The position numbers and the translations under genes were made by a program. 47,118 bases of DNA from an uncultured Zetaproteobacteria bacterium (GTDB taxonomy: Bacteria; Pseudomonadota; Zetaproteobacteria; Mariprofundales; Mariprofundaceae): contig CAMZLG010000032.1 of NCBI GenBank assembly GCA_947311495.1, positions 1 to 47,118 of the forward strand, written 5' to 3'. This document shows positions 8,466-16,531 of this stretch, piece after piece (position 1 is the first letter of the stretch; every line of letters starts with the position of its first letter). The notes below the pieces were generated by a model, which saw only the letters and a list, made by a program, of their open reading frames with translations, was not told the DNA's origin and ran no database searches.

Positions 8466-8747
8466 TCAGCGTTTTGCAGCTGCTTTATATACCGCATTGC
8501 GTTCACGTTTACCCACAGCAACCACAAGCACCGCCACTTCTTGATCCAATACTTGATACACTAGGCGAAACCCAGATTGCCGTAGTTTAATTTTGTAACG
8601 GTGTTTTGAGCCATACAACTGTGATGCAGCAATCTTTGGATTGTCTAATCGTTGCTCTAACTTTTTCTTAAATTGTTTTTGAATCGTGTTATCCAATGCC
8701 TGCCATTCTTTGAGCGCATCACGCACAAAAACAAGCTTATAAGTCAT
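8466..8747 (-). CDS. RelE/StbE-type toxin of a toxin-antitoxin pair
   Basis: A 93-residue basic protein of the RelE/ParE superfamily, close to the StbE/RelE subgroup: KLVFVRDALKEWQALD, IQKQFKKKLEQRL, KHRYKIKLRQSGFRLVYQV and AVGKRERNAVY. Relatives are ribosome-dependent mRNA endonucleases; the C-terminal Arg/Lys/Tyr cluster fits that. The ATG at 8747 lies within the antitoxin's last codons (11-base overlap), so the antitoxin is made first and coupled. A TTG one codon upstream is less likely. Activity and target are inferred from the family only. Confidence 0.88.
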   Translation of the reverse strand: MTYKLVFVRDALKEWQALDNTIQKQFKKKLEQRLDNPKIAASQLYGSKHRYKIKLRQSGFRLVYQVLDQEVAVLVVAVGKRERNAVYKAAAKR

Positions 8748-8985
8748 CAATATCGACTTCGATACGCGCTTGATTCATACGCTGATTGGCTAAAGCATGA
8801 AGTTCCAAGTCTTCCAACTTATCCATCAATGCTTCATAAGCTTCCGCAGGCACACAATAAAAAGCAGGGGTATTGCGATTCAACACGGCAATAGGAAAAC
8901 CTTCACCTTGTGCAACCACTTGCATTGGATTCTTCTTTAAATCTGAAACACTAACCACTGTATCTGATAATACTGTTGCAACCAT
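8737..8985 (-). CDS. StbD/Phd-type antitoxin
   Basis: An 82-residue acidic antitoxin. The N-terminus (VSVSDLKKNPMQVVAQGEGFPIAVLNRNTPAFYCVP) is the Phd/YefM-type DNA-binding domain of StbD/RelB antitoxins, and the C-terminal stretch (EALMDKLEDLEL to DIDDL) is the acidic toxin-wrapping tail. The ATG at 8985 has GAGG at 8992-8995 six bases before it; an ATG at 8997 overlaps that ribosome binding site and is rejected. Its promoter overlaps repeated AGACC/GGTCT half-sites, as expected for autoregulation by the antitoxin. Confidence 0.88.
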   Translation of the reverse strand: MVATVLSDTVVSVSDLKKNPMQVVAQGEGFPIAVLNRNTPAFYCVPAEAYEALMDKLEDLELHALANQRMNQARIEVDIDDL

Positions 8986-8997
8986 ATTACACCTCAT

Positions 8998-9034
8998 AAG
9001 ACCTTATTATAGACCACTTAACAGGTCTTTTCAA
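8998..9034 (-). promoter_or_regulatory. Toxin-antitoxin promoter with operator-like half-sites
   Basis: On the minus strand TTGAAA (9034-9029) and a perfect TATAAT (9011-9006) are separated by 17 bases. AGACC (9011-9015) and GGTCT (9024-9028) form an inverted repeat across the spacer, and a further AGACC copy at 8999-9003 lies 12 bases away around the expected transcription start. This layout fits repression by the antitoxin or the complex. Confidence 0.75.
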
Positions 9035-9095
9035 TACTTATGTCAAATAAGAAAACTGTATATCGTTTTATGAAGTTTATATTTCAGTGTAACAG

Positions 9096-9136
9096 GAAAA
9101 AAAACACCCTAATTAGGACAATGCTAATAGGGTGTC
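9096..9136 (-). terminator. Rho-independent terminator after the lipoprotein gene
   Basis: On the minus strand an 8-bp stem (ACACCCTA/TAGGGTGT at 9128-9135 and 9104-9111) is followed by a run of eight T. It lies 21 bases after the lipoprotein stop and separates it from the toxin-antitoxin pair. Confidence 0.88.
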
Positions 9137-9156
9137 TTTTATATTAATAACATCAG

Positions 9157-9534
9157 TTATTTTTCTAAACGAACTAAGTCACCTTTAATAGTGATACAAT
9201 TACTTCTATAACCTAGAAACCCAAAGTCTGTTTCTGTGATTAACACATTAACCAACATATCACCATCCGTTCCAGAATCTTGTCCACTCCGAATTGCACT
9301 ATCCATCGCAATCTGCTGTCGGTTCTCTGAGTCGCCAAATGGGATACCAATAAATGACTTACTACAAGATTCTCCTTCTGTGCGAACAGATGTATTATTC
9401 GCAACATTATAATCAAGGTTTCTAACATTGTGTGTTGAAGCTGCGGTAAAGTGACCTAAACTTGCAGTTGACGAACACGCAACCATCATCAAACATGATG
9501 CTGCAATCGTTATTTGTACTGTTTTCGCAATCAT
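9157..9534 (-). CDS. Small predicted lipoprotein of unknown function (TRL-like)
   Basis: A 125-residue protein with a lipoprotein signal: Lys4, a hydrophobic stretch, then MVAC with the modified Cys at position 20 and Ser at +2, which would send it to the outer membrane. The mature part contains GESCSKSFIGIPFGDSENRQQIAMDSAI and LGYRSNCITIKGD, a pattern that recalls TRL-like lipoproteins (Cys, small-loop LGI, repeated Ala/Ile helix, terminal Cys-T/I-I-K-G); this is a weak resemblance. GGGAG lies five bases before the ATG. Its promoter carries an 11-base homopolymer between the -35 and -10, so expression may be phase variable. The function is unknown. Confidence 0.8.
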   Translation of the reverse strand: MIAKTVQITIAASCLMMVACSSTASLGHFTAASTHNVRNLDYNVANNTSVRTEGESCSKSFIGIPFGDSENRQQIAMDSAIRSGQDSGTDGDMLVNVLITETDFGFLGYRSNCITIKGDLVRLEK

Positions 9535-9565
9535 GAATACTCCCTTTTTCCAAACTGACTGTAAG

Positions 9566-9592
9566 AGTATAAATGGGGGGGGGGGCTGTCAA
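9566..9592 (-). promoter_or_regulatory. Promoter with poly-C(11) spacer before the lipoprotein gene
   Basis: On the minus strand a perfect -35 TTGACA (9592-9587) is followed by G, eleven C (9585-9575), ATT and a -10 TATACT (9571-9566). The spacer is 15 bases, two short of the optimum, and 11 of them are one homopolymer. Slipped-strand change of the tract would change the spacer length and so promoter strength, as known for Neisseria porA and opc. The -35 starts four bases after the thrB stop. Confidence 0.75.
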
Positions 9593-9596
9593 GAAG

Positions 9597-10547
9597 TCAT
9601 TCTGTAAACTTATGGGAGAGTAACTTCCTGCGGTATTCCTCAGGGTCTTTGGTTTGTGTCATTGCGCCACCTCTGGGGTACAAAGCATCAAACAAACGCG
9701 ACACCCAAAAACGCAATGCGCCCAAGCGAAGCAAACCATTCAGCGCATCTTTCTCATTTGTTTCTAATTGACGTTTGCTTTCATAACCTTGAAGAAAAGC
9801 ATCCATGCGTTTGTCATCCTCATCACCCAACACAATGGCTTGGGCATTGATGGCAATAGCAATATCCATAGCATAAGCAGCATCGTGGGCATAATAAAAA
9901 TCAATCACACCCGACACGTCATCTCCCTCAAACAAGATGTTATCCACGAATAAATCACCATGAATCACGCCTGTTGGTAAACCTGAAACAGTTTGCTGCT
10001 TTTGATAAGCCAGCTCATCATTCAGCAAAGCAAGCGCATCTGCACCATACGTCTTTTTCACATCGGCTTGCATGGCAGTGATGGTATCTTCCAACCAAGC
10101 AAAACCTGTAGGATTATTTCGATGCTCATCAAAAGCTTGTCCTGCAAGGTGCAGGCTCGCCAAAGCTGCACCCGATGATTCCAACTGAGCGGCATTAAGA
10201 AAGTCTAAGGTTTCGCCTGTTAAACAAGACACTATACAACCCTGCTTCACTTCATCCCCAGTTTGGATGTCAAAAATCAATGAGTCATCTTTGCGCACTT
10301 GGACATCAGGGCTCTTTAAACCATTGCTCGCCAAATGTTTCATCAAACGCATGAAGTACGGCAGTTCATCAGCCCCCAATCGCTCAAAAATGGTCAACAC
10401 AAACCGTTCACCACTTTGCATATCCAAAAAGAAATTGCTGTTTTCGATGCCTGCGGCAATGCCTGTGAATGATTTGAGTTTACCAAGATTATAATCGGCA
10501 AGAATGGCTTCAAAATCTTGTGTTGTGAGTTCTGTATAAACGGACAT
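9597..10547 (-). CDS. thrB: Homoserine kinase, APH-fold type (ThrB)
   Basis: Phosphorylates homoserine on the way to threonine. The 316-residue protein belongs to the aminoglycoside-phosphotransferase/choline-kinase fold, not the GHMP fold of E. coli ThrB. Support: start SVYTELTTQDFEAILADYNLG, GIAAGIENSNFFLDMQSGERFVLTIFER, catalytic loop VIHGDLFVDNILFEG, metal-binding GVIDFYYA and the C-terminal LRFWVSRLFD, all typical of this ThrB form in proteobacteria. It ends the long trp-lpt cluster; no terminator is seen after it, and the lipoprotein promoter begins at once. Confidence 0.92.
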   Translation of the reverse strand: MSVYTELTTQDFEAILADYNLGKLKSFTGIAAGIENSNFFLDMQSGERFVLTIFERLGADELPYFMRLMKHLASNGLKSPDVQVRKDDSLIFDIQTGDEVKQGCIVSCLTGETLDFLNAAQLESSGAALASLHLAGQAFDEHRNNPTGFAWLEDTITAMQADVKKTYGADALALLNDELAYQKQQTVSGLPTGVIHGDLFVDNILFEGDDVSGVIDFYYAHDAAYAMDIAIAINAQAIVLGDEDDKRMDAFLQGYESKRQLETNEKDALNGLLRLGALRFWVSRLFDALYPRGGAMTQTKDPEEYRRKLLSHKFTE

Positions 10548-10573
10548 GCGTGAATAAAACCTTTATATTTAAA

Positions 10574-11125
10574 TTATTTCAAACGAAGTGCAGTTTCAGC
10601 TATATGTGCGCCATAAGCTCTTGCCGCCACCAATGCAGAATCCGACACACCTTCAGGCATACCTTCATCATTACCCGTACGCACTGCCAATCCCCAATGC
10701 AAACCAGCCTCGGCAAAACCCGAAAGCGAACGTGGGAAACCACAGACCAACATGCCATGTTCCAAAAAATTGGCATGAAGCGACATCAAGGTTTGCTCAA
10801 CACCACCACCTGCACCACCAAAACCGCCATAGGTTGCAAACACACCACCAACTTTGCCTTCCAAATCCCCTGCCATCCAAAGCTTGGAACCTGAATCAAT
10901 CAACTGTTTCATTTGCCAAGCCATGCTGCCCATGTGAACAGGTGAACCAAAAATAATCACTTCGGCGTTACGCATATCATCAAGATTAACGTCCGCTGCT
11001 TGTTTCACATCAACAGAAGCAGTCTCGCCTTCATCTGCCAAAGCAGCTTGAACACCTGCAGCCACTGCATCGGCAACAGATTGTGTATGTTGATAATCAG
11101 AATGGTAAGCAATGAGCACTTGCAT
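10574..11125 (-). CDS. Flavodoxin-fold NAD(P)H:quinone oxidoreductase, WrbA-like
   Basis: A 183-residue FMN-binding protein: VLIAYHSDYQHTQSVADAVAAG is the phosphate-binding loop of flavodoxins, IIFGSPVHMGSMAWQMKQLID and VFATYGGFGGAGGGVEQTL are flavin-contact loops as in WrbA. It probably reduces quinones by two electrons and protects against oxidative stress, but its exact substrate is not shown by the sequence; the glycine-rich loop and length differ enough from E. coli WrbA that no symbol is given. Its start overlaps the yqgE stop by one base (TGATG). Confidence 0.85.
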   Translation of the reverse strand: MQVLIAYHSDYQHTQSVADAVAAGVQAALADEGETASVDVKQAADVNLDDMRNAEVIIFGSPVHMGSMAWQMKQLIDSGSKLWMAGDLEGKVGGVFATYGGFGGAGGGVEQTLMSLHANFLEHGMLVCGFPRSLSGFAEAGLHWGLAVRTGNDEGMPEGVSDSALVAARAYGAHIAETALRLK

Positions 11126-11703
11126 CAGGCGTGTCCGATTTGGGACGATAGTTGCGAACGTTCAAAACCAATACTTCTCGCCGCTGCAGCCCACATCAAT
11201 TCGGGTGATGTGCCAAACAGCATGTCTTTGGTTGGGTTAGCAAGCAGCCAATCATTGCCCATCAATTCATCTTCAAGCTGACCTGCCTCCCAACCAGCAT
11301 AACCCAGTAACAATAAAAACTGCTTGGGTCCTTTGCCTGCTGCAATCAATTCCAAAACATCTTTGGATGTGGTTAAATTAAAGTCAGCGCCCACACGCAT
11401 GGTTGAGTCATAGGTTTTATCCAACTCATGCAACACAAAACCACGGTATTCATCCACAGGACCTGCTTCGTAGACGATTTGATCTTCAAATTTCATTTGG
11501 GCAATACCTTTTTGCCGTTCTGTTTCAAATAATGCCATATCATCCAACACTTCAAACACATTAATCGGCTGCGGCTTATTCAATACCAAGCCCATAGAAC
11601 CTTCATCATCATGTTGACACAATAACACCACACTATCATGGAAAAAACCTTCCCGAAGTGAGGGTGTCGCAATCAAAAGTTTACCTGCAATATCATCAAT
11701 CAT
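11125..11703 (-). CDS. yqgE: UPF0301 family protein YqgE/AlgH
   Basis: A 192-residue DUF179 protein. Signature parts are GKLLIATPSLREGFFHDSVVLLCQHDDEGSMGLVLNKP, VYEAGPVDEYRGFVLHE, FLLLLGYAGWEAGQLEDELMGNDWL and FGTSPELMWAAAARSIGF. The family is widespread and its biochemical role is not settled. It is packed between pdxA (four-base ATGA overlap) and the flavoprotein gene. In many proteobacteria yqgE precedes yqgF; here yqgF is not adjacent. Confidence 0.94.
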   Translation of the reverse strand: MIDDIAGKLLIATPSLREGFFHDSVVLLCQHDDEGSMGLVLNKPQPINVFEVLDDMALFETERQKGIAQMKFEDQIVYEAGPVDEYRGFVLHELDKTYDSTMRVGADFNLTTSKDVLELIAAGKGPKQFLLLLGYAGWEAGQLEDELMGNDWLLANPTKDMLFGTSPELMWAAAARSIGFERSQLSSQIGHA

Positions 11704-12701
11704 GCATTGCTCCGCTGAGAACTTATATCAAAATCAAATGCCATTTGGATGGCTGCAATCAGACTAGTATAGTTGATGTCACCCGTAGCTGCACGACTTA
11801 ATGCCGTGCCATGGTCAACGCTGGTGCGAATAAATGGTAGCCCTAACGTCACATTCACTGCATCACCAAAACTTAATGCTTTAATCGGAATCAAAGCTTG
11901 GTCGTGATAGCAGCACACTATCGCATCAAACTGGCTGCGCATTTCTGCTGAGAATAAGGTATCAGCAGGCAGCGGCCCTGCAACATCCAAACCTTCGTCT
12001 TTCAAGTCTGCCAAAGCAGGGCTTAACACATCAATTTCTTCGCGCCCAAAGTGCCCTTGCTCACCTGCGTGTGGGTTTAAACCTGTGAGTGCCAGTTTTG
12101 GTTGTTGGATGCCCATTTTTTGCTGCATATCTTGGTAAGTGATGCGAATGATAGCCTTGGTTTCCTCTATACTTAGCAAAGAAGGCACATCAGCAATCGC
12201 TACATGCGTGGTTAACAGGGCAACGCGCACTTGCGAACTCGCCAACATCATCACAACCCTATCCACACCTGCAATATCAGCTAAAAATTCCGTATGCCCA
12301 GGGAAATCAAAACCCCCATCTTTCAAGATGGCTTTTTCAATAGGTGCGGTAATCAAACCCAAAGCCTGCCCACTTAAGCACATCTCTGCGGCAATGCGGA
12401 TACATGTGACCACGGATTCAGCTTCCAAAGCACTGGGCTTCCCAGCCTGCACATCTCGTGCTTCATCAGCCGTTGGGTCAAACACCCATATAGTATTGTC
12501 TTGTTTGTTATGCTTTAAATCAGAGCCGCAGCTTTGAACATGAATCGAAAGCCCAAGTTCTTTGGCTCGACCTTGCAGCCAACATGCTTTGGCAACAATC
12601 ACAATATTTTCAAATAATTTCGGCTGATGTTTGAAAGCTAACAATACACAGTCTGGGCCAATACCCGCAGGCTCGCCCAAAGTTAAAACGAAGGGTTTCA
12701 T
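11700..12701 (-). CDS. pdxA: 4-hydroxythreonine-4-phosphate dehydrogenase PdxA
   Basis: NAD-dependent oxidation step of the DXP-dependent pyridoxal-phosphate pathway. The 333-residue protein opens with LTLGEPAGIGPD and carries the metal-binding His residues in FPGHTEFLA, CYHDQALIPIK and the substrate loop TSVDHGTALSRA, plus TGLNPHAGEQGHFG. It follows surA by four bases, continuing the common lptD-surA-pdxA order; in enterics the next gene is rsmA (ksgA), here replaced by yqgE. Confident. Confidence 0.96.
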   Translation of the reverse strand: MKPFVLTLGEPAGIGPDCVLLAFKHQPKLFENIVIVAKACWLQGRAKELGLSIHVQSCGSDLKHNKQDNTIWVFDPTADEARDVQAGKPSALEAESVVTCIRIAAEMCLSGQALGLITAPIEKAILKDGGFDFPGHTEFLADIAGVDRVVMMLASSQVRVALLTTHVAIADVPSLLSIEETKAIIRITYQDMQQKMGIQQPKLALTGLNPHAGEQGHFGREEIDVLSPALADLKDEGLDVAGPLPADTLFSAEMRSQFDAIVCCYHDQALIPIKALSFGDAVNVTLGLPFIRTSVDHGTALSRAATGDINYTSLIAAIQMAFDFDISSQRSNA

Positions 12702-12705
12702 TGGG

Positions 12706-14550
12706 TTATTTTACCGTGTGTTCACGAACAATCTTCCATGCACCACCAATGTTTTCCATGGTGACAACTTTACGGTCAAAATCATCCAAACGGTTGGACT
12801 GAAAGTGTTGGTCAAAGCTAAACTGTATGCGTTTGCCTGATTCCAACTCTGTCTCAATAACATTGCTAATTTCCACATGTAAATTCTGATGTTTTGCCGT
12901 CACCCGCTGTTTATAAGCTTTCCATTTGGCAAAACTAGCAAAACGTTTATCTGGTGAATGCCTATCATCATACATGTCAAAATAAGCATCCATATCTTTA
13001 TGTTGCCACGCATCTTTCCAAACGCTCAGAGCAAACGATGGTGTTGATGTGTCTTCTGTCTTATCTGGCATGTTTGCTAACGTATTCACCAACGCTTTTT
13101 GTGATGAATCCGTAACTTGTGTATAAACATCATCCGCAGCTGATGTTTGGCTATATATATCTTGCGCTGCTACAAGGGTTTCTGTGTGGTTATCTTTAGC
13201 CCCACCCGCTGGCAATGTGAGTGCCAAAGTATCACAACTTCTTCGCTCAACTTTTGCCTGCTCAATCAAAGTATTCATCCAGCGTGGCACTTGCTGTTGC
13301 ATCTCCGTTTGAACCAAGAGTTGTTCAACATTATCTTTGTGCGCTTCAAACGAGTTCGGATTCACTTTTCGTTTCTCAACGAGACGAATAATGTGCAAGC
13401 CAAACTGCGTTTCCACAACGCCACTGGTCTCTCCCGGCTTAAGGCTGAAAGCAACTTTCTCAAAAGCTGGAACCATTTGTCCTTTTTTAAACCAGCCTAG
13501 GTCACCACCACGAGCAGCACTTGGCCCTTGAGAAATTTCCTTGGCACGCACCGCAAAAGCTTCATCCGACGAACCTTGCATTTCATCAGCAATATCTTGA
13601 GCACGGTTTCTAATTTTTACTTGTGTATCCACATCTGCACTATCAGGAATTTGCAGCAAAATATGTCGCGCATGGGCTTCTTCATAAGGTAATAGGTTTT
13701 GTGGCTTACGCATACGCTCTTCTAGCACTTTCACAATATGAAATCCGCCAGCAGAGCGAATGGGTGGTGTGACATCACCCACAGGCACATCAAACATTTG
13801 CTTGAATGCACCTTTCACTACGCCTTGCGATACCCAACCCATATCACCACCCTCACTGGCATTGGGTGCATCAGATTCAAACGTTACAATTGACGTAAAA
13901 TCCTCACCTGCTTTAAATCGCTGGTAATACTTTTCGGCTTCTTCACGTTTGTATTCAACCGTTTGTACATCGGCATTGGCAGGTAGCGCAAGAAACATTT
14001 GTGCTGTATGCACTTCACGCACAGGTTTAGGGTCTTTAAGATTTTTTCGGTAATACTCACGAATAGCCTCTTCACTGACGCTAATTTTTGAGCGCACAGC
14101 CACATTGATAAGGCGTGAGCTTAAAATTCTATCTTGAATCGTTTCTTTATAAACCTCAACATCTATACCTTGAGCTTTGAGCACATCTTCCAGCTGACCG
14201 GGTTCCAAATTATTACGCTTCTCAACATCTGCCATCGCCGCTTTAATTTCTTCAGGTGCAATCTTTATGCCCAGCTTCTCAGCTTCTTGATATTGCACTG
14301 TACGCTGAATACGCGAATCTAAGGCTTTTGTAAAAAGTGTGCCTGCATCGGGGGTAGGCGCACCACTTTGTTCTAGCTGTGCTTTTAAACTCTCCTGCGC
14401 CGTTTGCACTTCATAACATGTAATCACTTCACCACTCACAGTGCCCGCAATCGCATCCAAACGCTCTGCAGATGCGCCTTGCACTGTAAACAATAAACCT
14501 ATTAAACTCACAACTAATGTATTCAAGATGTTCAATGTGTACCCTCTCAT
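12706..14550 (-). CDS. surA: Periplasmic chaperone/PPIase SurA with extra C-terminal domain
   Basis: Chaperone that carries unfolded outer-membrane proteins, including LptD, through the periplasm. From the ATG at 14550 it has 614 residues: signal peptide 1-28 (cut after GASA), SurA N-domain, parvulin domain 1 (about 176-280), parvulin domain 2 (about 285-395, AHARHILLQ to FGLHIIRLVEKR), then an extra region. Residues about 507-614 (VWKDAWQHKDMDAYFDMYDD, FASFAKWKAYKQR, GGAWKIVREH) resemble the NTF2-like domain found at the C-terminus of some L,D-transpeptidases (Cds6 type). E. coli SurA has 428 residues, so this is about 190 longer. Met at 14583 lies inside lptD and was rejected because the signal peptide would be misplaced. 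Confidence 0.92.
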   Translation of the reverse strand: MRGYTLNILNTLVVSLIGLLFTVQGASAERLDAIAGTVSGEVITCYEVQTAQESLKAQLEQSGAPTPDAGTLFTKALDSRIQRTVQYQEAEKLGIKIAPEEIKAAMADVEKRNNLEPGQLEDVLKAQGIDVEVYKETIQDRILSSRLINVAVRSKISVSEEAIREYYRKNLKDPKPVREVHTAQMFLALPANADVQTVEYKREEAEKYYQRFKAGEDFTSIVTFESDAPNASEGGDMGWVSQGVVKGAFKQMFDVPVGDVTPPIRSAGGFHIVKVLEERMRKPQNLLPYEEAHARHILLQIPDSADVDTQVKIRNRAQDIADEMQGSSDEAFAVRAKEISQGPSAARGGDLGWFKKGQMVPAFEKVAFSLKPGETSGVVETQFGLHIIRLVEKRKVNPNSFEAHKDNVEQLLVQTEMQQQVPRWMNTLIEQAKVERRSCDTLALTLPAGGAKDNHTETLVAAQDIYSQTSAADDVYTQVTDSSQKALVNTLANMPDKTEDTSTPSFALSVWKDAWQHKDMDAYFDMYDDRHSPDKRFASFAKWKAYKQRVTAKHQNLHVEISNVIETELESGKRIQFSFDQHFQSNRLDDFDRKVVTMENIGGAWKIVREHTVK

Positions 14551-14551
14551 T

Positions 14552-16522
14552 CTACTTATCACCAAAGCTACCCAGCCCATCAAAAGTGAGCAAGAGCCGC
14601 CAACCTATATCCGTTAAACTATTGGTGCCTACTTGATAAGCCTTAAACCCTTCCAAGCTTAAATCCCAACATGCATGACTATATGCCACACCCAAACGCG
14701 TTTGAATCACATGTTTTCTAAGCATATCATATTGGTTTGAAGTGTTGGTTGACCACCGTTGATTTAACTTTACTTTTGCGGCAAGCGTAACCGATTCAGC
14801 AGCCAAAGAATACGAAGCATCTGTCTGCCGCCAAGACATATTAAAGTATTGTCCTTGCCCTGACCACCTCACCCCCCCATGCGCCTCAGCCCAAAGGTTT
14901 GTCGGCTGATGATATTGTCCACCTAGGCTAAACCTCCACTTTTTATGTGGCATCCATCCCATTTCTACCAACAAGTTAGAGCTTGCTCGTGTTGGTGCAG
15001 CACCCGTTGCTGCATCCACTGTTTCCCGTAGCCCATCATAAGCCATACCTAATGTTGTTTCCAAAACAGTACGCACTTGACCATCATCTTTGCTTTGTAA
15101 AGTAGACACAAACAGCAGGCTTACTTTCCGCATACGTTCAAACCTATCCCAGCCTGAATAGCGGTTGCCTTGCATCAAATTACTCAGTGTTAAAGGCAAT
15201 AGACTTGAATCATACCGTGGCTGAAAACTTTGATCAGGTGCCGATGACACATCAAAACGTATGATAGGTTTAATTTCATGCCGCCACTGCTGATCGGCAA
15301 ACACCTTCTCAAACTTTGCTTGCATTTGTAGGCTGGTCGCAAGCGCACTATAATGTGAAGCCCTTTGTGTGAAATTCTTTGAATCATAGCCCACAACCTG
15401 CCCTTGCATACCCCATACCGTAGACACTGCTCCACCCTGCGTCTCCCAAGGCACAGACCATGATGGTCGAAGACCAATTCGTAAACCTGATACACCTACA
15501 TCACGTTGAAATAATGTGCTTTGATGCTCCAACTTAAACGTATCATCCTCAATAATATCAAAATAATTGCGCGTTTGCAGGCGCGGTAATACTTGTAAGG
15601 TGCTGGCATTGCTTGCTCCACCCAAAACCTGCTGATATCGTGTATTAAAAATAGCGCTATCACTACCATCGCGCCATGTCAGTGAAGCATTGCTGGTTAA
15701 ATAAGACGCTGATTCCCTATCTCCATCATAAAAAGGAAAATCTGCAATATAAAAACCATCATTAACCGCATCAATATTGATAGCAGCATCAAGGGTTGGG
15801 GCAAACTGCCAACCCATATCTGTACGCACCCGCCCGCGCTGTTCACCTGTTTCTCTATCTTTAAGGCTTTGCACTTGTAACGTTTCTTCACCTATTCGTG
15901 AACGATGTCGCCATTCCACATCTGCCATTGTGCCCCGCAATGACATCCAACGTGGCGTAAATGTCATATCCCAGTTGGGGGATGCCGCCCAATACAAAGG
16001 CATATTAATTTGTGTACCTCGGCGCGTGCTGTTGGAAAAGTTAGGTGTCAATAGCCCTGAATTTCTATACAACGCATGACTCCAATAGGGTGTATAAAAA
16101 ATGGGAACTCCTCCCCACACAAATCGAGCATCTCTAGCTGTAAACTCACCTGCGTCATGATTCAAATATGCAGAGCTCGCTACAATCTTCCAGCCCCCAT
16201 CATCATCAGGACATAACGTGTATTCAATACCTTCGCCGCGAAATGTTTCTAAATCAATACGCTGCAAGTGAGAGCCGCTTAACTTATGCCCACCTTTAAG
16301 TTCTACCTTCGCAGCTTCTAAGTTCGCCGCTTGCGAGTCCACATCAAAACTTAATGATTCTGCGTGAATATCCACCCCTTGTGAGGTAAAGTGGACATGA
16401 CCTTTAGCTTTAATCTGCCCATAGGGGTCGCGTTGAATTTCATCTGCTGTCATTTCACCAGCAAACAACAATATCGGTTGTAATAACAGTAAGCTCAATC
16501 CAGCTAGAAAGAAAAAAGGCAA
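14552..16522 (-). CDS. lptD: LPS-assembly outer-membrane protein LptD
   Basis: Outer-membrane barrel that inserts lipopolysaccharide with LptE. At 656 residues it is shorter than E. coli LptD (784). The N-terminal OstA-like beta-jellyroll (ADEIQRDPYGQIKAKGHVHFTSQGVDIHAESL to LKGGHKLSG) precedes the barrel domain (FYTPYWSHALYRNSGLLTPNF, FTPRWMSLRGTMADVEWRHR). Only two Cys are present, CPDD near the jellyroll end and ACWD near the C-terminus, so one interdomain disulfide is likely instead of two. The frame opens only 10 bases after the ubiG stop, in the same frame. No ATG exists before residue 24, so a TTG (16522) is taken; CTG at 16531 is possible. Confidence 0.9.
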   Translation of the reverse strand: MPFFFLAGLSLLLLQPILLFAGEMTADEIQRDPYGQIKAKGHVHFTSQGVDIHAESLSFDVDSQAANLEAAKVELKGGHKLSGSHLQRIDLETFRGEGIEYTLCPDDDGGWKIVASSAYLNHDAGEFTARDARFVWGGVPIFYTPYWSHALYRNSGLLTPNFSNSTRRGTQINMPLYWAASPNWDMTFTPRWMSLRGTMADVEWRHRSRIGEETLQVQSLKDRETGEQRGRVRTDMGWQFAPTLDAAINIDAVNDGFYIADFPFYDGDRESASYLTSNASLTWRDGSDSAIFNTRYQQVLGGASNASTLQVLPRLQTRNYFDIIEDDTFKLEHQSTLFQRDVGVSGLRIGLRPSWSVPWETQGGAVSTVWGMQGQVVGYDSKNFTQRASHYSALATSLQMQAKFEKVFADQQWRHEIKPIIRFDVSSAPDQSFQPRYDSSLLPLTLSNLMQGNRYSGWDRFERMRKVSLLFVSTLQSKDDGQVRTVLETTLGMAYDGLRETVDAATGAAPTRASSNLLVEMGWMPHKKWRFSLGGQYHQPTNLWAEAHGGVRWSGQGQYFNMSWRQTDASYSLAAESVTLAAKVKLNQRWSTNTSNQYDMLRKHVIQTRLGVAYSHACWDLSLEGFKAYQVGTNSLTDIGWRLLLTFDGLGSFGDK

Positions 16523-16531
16523 AATAAACAG

